From Lunularia cruciata (taxonomy: Eukaryota; Streptophyta; Marchantiopsida; Lunulariales; Lunulariaceae), in the NCBI GenBank assembly GCA_948567375.1, contig OX419758.1, positions 9,677,001 to 9,741,000 of the forward strand: a stretch of DNA of 64,000 nucleotides. The letters run 5' to 3'. The position numbers were made by a program, and so were the translations under genes. The notes under the pieces are model-generated. The model was given only the letters and a program-made list of their open reading frames with translations, was not told where the DNA came from and did no database searches. Numbering within the stretch: the stretch's first letter is position 1; each line of letters opens with the position of its first letter. This document shows positions 59,737-64,000 of this stretch, piece after piece.

Positions 59737-60661
59737 TAAATAGGACATGCTAAATGAACTCTTATATATTGACACTTTCCTTCATTTCTAGTCATCTCCA
59801 ACCCACATACTTGAAAGAACTACTTGTTTCTACCATTTTACTAGCATTTGGTCACCATAAAGTATCAATTGAAAAAATAAGATTGATAATTCATAAACCA
59901 TCATAAATGCATAATCAAATATTTAAAATTTCTTTTCCATAGCAATATAATCTGAAATACATTTAGAAGTATGAACTCATTGAATTAATTCTTAAGAATA
60001 ATAAGATGATATTTCCTTCTTAGCTTCAAAGGATTCGGTATTTTTTTAATTAATTAATTTGAAAAAATTAGATTTATAATATTATTTATATTATTTACAT
60101 TTTATATAATGACTACTAAAATAAATTATTTTTATATTTAATTATAATAAATAAGAGCCTTTTATATGTTACTACAATAAATGAAAATAAGTCTTAGGAC
60201 ATGTTTATTAGTGTTCATTATGTTCTTAAAATTAAATATAATAAAAAATTGTACTTATGATGGTATAATACTTTATATTAAAACATGTAACGTTATATTT
60301 GATGAATCCTTTTGAAAACAAAAGTTTAGGATAAATCACTATTACTTGTAAAGATACTTGATAAATTATAACTAACTAACTAAGAAAAACTATATATATA
60401 AAATTACTAGGTACTATTCAAATTTATAATAATGTGGTAAGAACAGGTCAGTCCAAGGATATGAGTTGAAAGTGGCTAAAATTGAGATAAAACATCACAA
60501 AGATGAGAATGTATTGTTTCATATTTAACCTCATGGGCGAAGTCATTCCCAACATAGGGTAGAGCAACCACCTTTGGTGCACTATGAAAAGATACAAATC
60601 ACCAATAATCATGCTCACTACAGATTTAATCCAAAGGATTCATGAATGTTATGATTCATTT
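59737..60661. other. AT-rich non-coding region
   Basis: Very AT-rich between 59.9 and 60.4 kb. No coding potential, repeat unit or structural signal was recognised. Confidence 0.5.
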
Positions 60662-61061
60662 TGTAACAATATAAAGTTTAGCAATGAAGTTAGTTAGAGC
60701 TAACAAAGTAGCAAATATGCCAAATTAGTCTAGAATATTCTAGAAGTATCTATGAAGCTTCTTGGAAAGCTTCCTAGATAGCTTAGCTTGCACTCCAAAT
60801 AGGAAGCTTCTAGAAGCTTCCAACTAGCTTGGTTTGCATGCCCAATAGATAACTTCTAGAAGAAAGTTTCTTGAGAAGCTTCACAGTTAGCTTGGCTTGC
60901 ACTCCAAGAAAGCAACTCAAGGAAGCTTCTCAAGAGCCTTTTATACTCCCTATAAATACAAGAGCCTAAGCTCATGCTAGGCATTTGGAGTTTCACACAC
61001 TCAAGTGTCCAAATGTGATCTTCCATTCTCCTATTTCTCTCCTTGGTCTTGGTCTTTTACA
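60662..61061 (+). repeat. 5' LTR of D
   Basis: 400 bp, TGTAACAATATAAAG to TCTTTTACA. It has a perfect three-unit HSE GAATATTCTAGAA at 60733-60745, further AAGCTTC palindromes and CCTATAAATAC near 60950. The following TTAATATTAGAGT (61062-61074) is a PBS remnant. Confidence 0.87.
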
Positions 61062-61332
61062 TTAATATTAGAGTAAGAATGGGATGGATGGAATGTATGG
61101 ACCACCAAATCCATTTTTGCCAAACCATTGGGATTTTTATGTTTGGGTACTACACAAGCATTGTTTCACATAGTTCATCATCTCATGCTTTGGGTAAGAT
61201 TTTTTGAATACAATCACCTTGTTTGAGGAGCACCTGGTACTTTCAGTTGTAATTTATGGAGAACAATGGACGTGTTGCATTTATGTGTTAATAAATTAGA
61301 TAGATTGGAGGAAGTGTGATAGAGTAGTAACC

Positions 61333-62130
61333 ATGGCGGCAATGCTTGAGGTTATCATTGCTATGCAACAACAAATAGAACACCTCATTCAATTGTTGGA
61401 TGAACAAGATCATTGATGACAAGAGCACGTAGAGAGAGTACCAATTCAAGAAGGAGAATACCTAATCCAATTTCTAAAACCCAAGGTTTTTGCAGGCAAG
61501 AATCTTTTGAGTGTAGTGGAGAATTTTGTGTTTGACTACAAATGTTATTTTGAGGTTACAAATCTTCAAGACAAATGGAAATAGATTCTCTTGGCTTCCA
61601 ACTATTTGGATGGAGTAGCAAAGTTACGGTGACGATTCTGAGTGGAGCAAGCTGAATGGAAAATTGTTGCACCAATCTTGATATACATAGAATTCAAGAG
61701 TGCAATAATTAATCAATTTTAAGCTATTAATGCCACATGAGTTGCATTAGATAGGTTAGTAGAGTTGAAGCATATTGGTTCTATAAAGAAGTTACATCAT
61801 GCAAATTTCAAATATACTTTAAGGTGAAGCTCTAGATCAATTTGTGAGGGGCTTGAAGTCACAAACCAAATTTGAGGTAACTATGCAAGAACCACAACAC
61901 TTGGAGGAAGCCATGCGGCTGGCCAAATGCTTTGATTCCTTGGTTGCAACAACTTGGTCTTGACTTCAACCTCCACAAAACCTACCAATACACTACATAT
62001 GGGTGGAAGAGCTGGCACTAATAGAGATTGATGTCATGCAATGGAGACCACTTGGCACAACAAATAGAGAAAAATTGCAACTAAATGGTGGTTGTTTCTA
62101 TTGTCACCAAATTGGACATTACATTGTTGA
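61333..62130 (+). pseudogene. Degenerate gag of D, cut in the zinc knuckle
   Basis: It starts at 61333 (MAAMLEVIIAMQQQIEHLIQ). Capsid-like text matches E3 (FDYKCYFEVTNLQDKW, LDGVAKLR, then LDQFVRGLKSQTKFEV) across several frames. The final open stretch reads NGGCFYCHQIGHYIVD, a zinc knuckle whose last Cys (in ECPLKNG) lies beyond the inserted LTR at 62875-62890. Confidence 0.8.
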
Positions 62131-62871
62131 TGTAATACTCCGAGGACAAGAGAAGAGAGAAAACACAGATTTCACACTTAATCATTTGATGCCTCAAAGG
62201 AGCACATTCTCTTTATTATATAGACAAAAGAGATCTACTCCAAGGAAACTCCACCATAGGATTAGGCACATAGATAGGTGACATGTCAGCAAGCGCCACC
62301 CTTGGATTACTTACTTGGATGGATGACATGTCAGTCCTGATCCTATCTGGTTGGTCAAATATGCTTTGACTAGAAAGAATCTTTAAGAGAATCTTCTTGT
62401 AAGAATCTCAAAATCACGTGGGTGAGGTACCATTGGAAAGCTCTCAACAAGAAAAACCATGGGGGAGGGAAGGCTAACCTCTCCTAGGTTGGGTAAGGAG
62501 GAAACTTGCACATTTTGAGGCCTAATTCATGAGTTTAGACCTCCAAAATTGCATTCAAAGATTTCAAGCATATTTTGGTTCCTACTCTATTAGTAGAAGT
62601 CCCCATTTGGTGATACCTCTTTCTGATCTATTTAGCCCATCATGTGTAACATCCTTCTAGATGTTACCGAACCAATTCTCACTTTTGAATCATATGTCTA
62701 GCTATTGGTTCTAAGGTTTTCAAGTCTATTTTGATTTATACCATATTAGTAGAAGTACTCTTTTGGTGGTACTTCTATCTGATCTATTGTGTCTATCATG
62801 TATAACATCATTCCACATGTTACCAAACCAAATTTCACATCAAGATCATATGGCTAGCTCTTGGTGTTACA
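62131..62871 (-). mobile_element. Solo LTR of the E4 family inside D
   Basis: 741 bp, TGTAATACTCCGAGGAC to CTTGGTGTTACA, with both copies of the U3 duplication, TGACATGTCA (62279-62288) and the W-box pair. The flanks GTTGA and ACCAA do not match, so a target-site duplication is not evident. Confidence 0.87.
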
Positions 62872-63461
62872 ACCAAATGTCCACTCAAGAATGGATGACC
62901 TCGACAAGTTGACCAGATGGAGTTTGTAGAGCAGAATGATCAAGGAAATGAGGAATCTCAATATTAGATTTTGAGCCACATGTTGAGAACTTGATTAGTT
63001 CTAATGGGATCAAAGGCTCAACCTATGCAAGTCTGCTTCACTTGCAAGGTATGATATTTGATCATGGTTGTAGGATTTTGGTTGATTCAAGAAGTTCAAA
63101 AAATTGCTTGTCCACAAAAATTAGCAAAGGAATTACATATTCCTATCAAGCTAGTAATTTGAAGTAGATTGATGATGTCGAATGGTCAAAAGGGTTCTGA
63201 ATTTTGTACCTTGCATCTTGGTACCTTCAAGAATGGAAAAGAGTATTTAGAGTATATGAGGTTTGTAGTGGCACCTCTATACCATGATGTCATTCTAGGT
63301 CTATCTTGGCTTGAACGTCATAAGGTTGAATTTGATTGGAATTAATGACAAATTCAAATACAACACCAAGGTAAGAATTTCCAATTAGGTTGTCTGGCAT
63401 CTTTGAGTAAAATACCTATAAATAGTCAATCCCAAGATGGAAAGTTTGTCAAGAAGGTAGT
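62872..63461 (+). pseudogene. Gag end and degenerate protease of D
   Basis: Text equivalent to E3 40060-40640: the end of the zinc knuckle, then LAKELHIPIKLVI, MMSNGQKGSEFCT, and VILGLSWLERHKVEFDW. The DSG active site is lost. It is cut by the E5 LTR in the linker. Confidence 0.75.
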
Positions 63462-64000
63462 TGTAAAAGACCAAGATCAAGGAGAGAATAGGAAAGTGGA
63501 AGATCACATTGGGACACTTGAGTATGGGAAAACTCCAAATGCCAAGCATGAACTTTGGCTTTGGTATTTATAGGTAGCATACAAGGCCCTTGAGAAGCTT
63601 CTCAAGAAGCTTCCTTCTAGAAGTCGTCTACTTGGCGTGCAAGCTAAGCTAGTTAGAAGCTACCTTCTAGAAGTTACCTACTTGGGGTGTAAGTTAAGCA
63701 AGGCGGGGAGCTTCCCAAGAAGCTTCATAGATACTTCTAGAATATTCTAGGCTAATTTGACTTATTCTCTACTTCATTAGCCTTACTAACTATGTTGCTA
63801 AACTCCATATTGTTACATATTCCTCCACCACTAGTTGGTGATGTCCTCATTGCCATTGAAACTTCAAAGTCCTAGATGACCATCTATGCATTTTGGAGGT
63901 GAGAAAGAGGTTCCTATGAAGGCATCATGAAGATACCTTTTCCAAAGGATCTTGTACTCAGTATATTGTCGGCGTCCTTGTTGAATGTGAGGATGCGCAA
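63462..64000 (-). mobile_element. E5: another minus-strand chromovirus, running off the window
   Basis: 3' LTR at 63462-63817 (TGTAAAAGACC to ATTGTTACA, HSE TTCTAGAATATTC at 63735-63747). It is followed by PPT-like sequence and the end of a chromodomain-integrase frame homologous to E2 43132-43310. It is inserted in D and continues beyond 64000. Confidence 0.85.

Larger units (their letters stand above)
60662..63461 (+). mobile_element. D: E3-like chromovirus, plus strand, interrupted twice
   Basis: The element comprises a 5' LTR (60662-61061), a decayed PBS, gag (61333-62130), a solo E4-family LTR (62131-62871), and resumed gag and protease sequence (62872-63461). At that point the minus-strand LTR of E5 cuts it. 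It is more decayed than E3, with many stops. The layout mirrors E3 cut by E2. Confidence 0.85.

Overview
The window is nuclear DNA of a land plant. The signs are canonical GT-AG introns, a plant-specific RNA polymerase IV/V subunit gene, Ty3/gypsy chromoviruses primed by initiator-Met tRNA, and a fragment of plastid rpoC2. The species cannot be fixed from sequence alone. The divergence of the polymerase gene and the compact introns make a non-flowering plant (bryophyte, fern or similar) plausible, but that is only an inference.

Region 1 (1-15.2 kb) is genic in composition. It holds two convergent genes. The first is NDUFB7-like (800-1054, +), a twin-CX9C accessory subunit of mitochondrial complex I. 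The second is a complete seven-exon gene (3130-9811, -) for the second-largest subunit shared by RNA polymerases IV and V (NRPD2/NRPE2), which act in RNA-directed DNA methylation. Its predicted 1561 residues are about 390 more than the usual length near 1170. Most of the excess is a disordered, charged insertion in the N-terminal lobe, with Trp-containing repeats that resemble the Argonaute-binding tail of NRPE1. No further gene was recognised between 9.8 and 15.2 kb.

Region 2 (15.2-34.9 kb) is AT-rich repeat wreckage. It contains two solo LTRs of two different families, each with perfect 5-bp target-site duplications (24844-25288, ATGAT; 30503-31234, ACCAC), several local tandem duplications and a perfect 18-bp hairpin.

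Region 3 (34.9-51.5 kb) is a nest of gypsy elements. Element E1 (-) is interrupted by E3 (+), which is interrupted by E2 (-). E2 is the best preserved, with protease, RT, RNase H, integrase and chromodomain. It is fused without its own 5' LTR to a second gypsy family, E4 (-), which keeps its 5' LTR, PBS, leader ORFs, gag, protease and RT. E4's 5' LTR abuts an older fragment of a zinc-finger protein, possibly from a non-LTR retrotransposon.

Region 4 (51.5-64 kb) holds AT-rich DNA, a long (TAA)n tract, a decayed element with coiled-coil coding remnants, a (GAA)n tract and a 0.2-kb plastid rpoC2 insertion. It also holds a further solo LTR, then another E3-like element (D, +) carrying a solo LTR in its gag zinc knuckle and interrupted by another E2-like element (E5, -).

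The two observations I rate highest are these. First, the E1/E2/E3/D/E5 family carries dense, conserved heat-shock elements just upstream of the LTR TATA box, which suggests a heat-inducible gypsy family analogous to the copia element ONSEN. Second, the Pol IV/V subunit has an unusual NRPE1-tail-like insertion. E4 also has two short, apparently related ORFs in tandem between PBS and gag, spaced as if for reinitiation.
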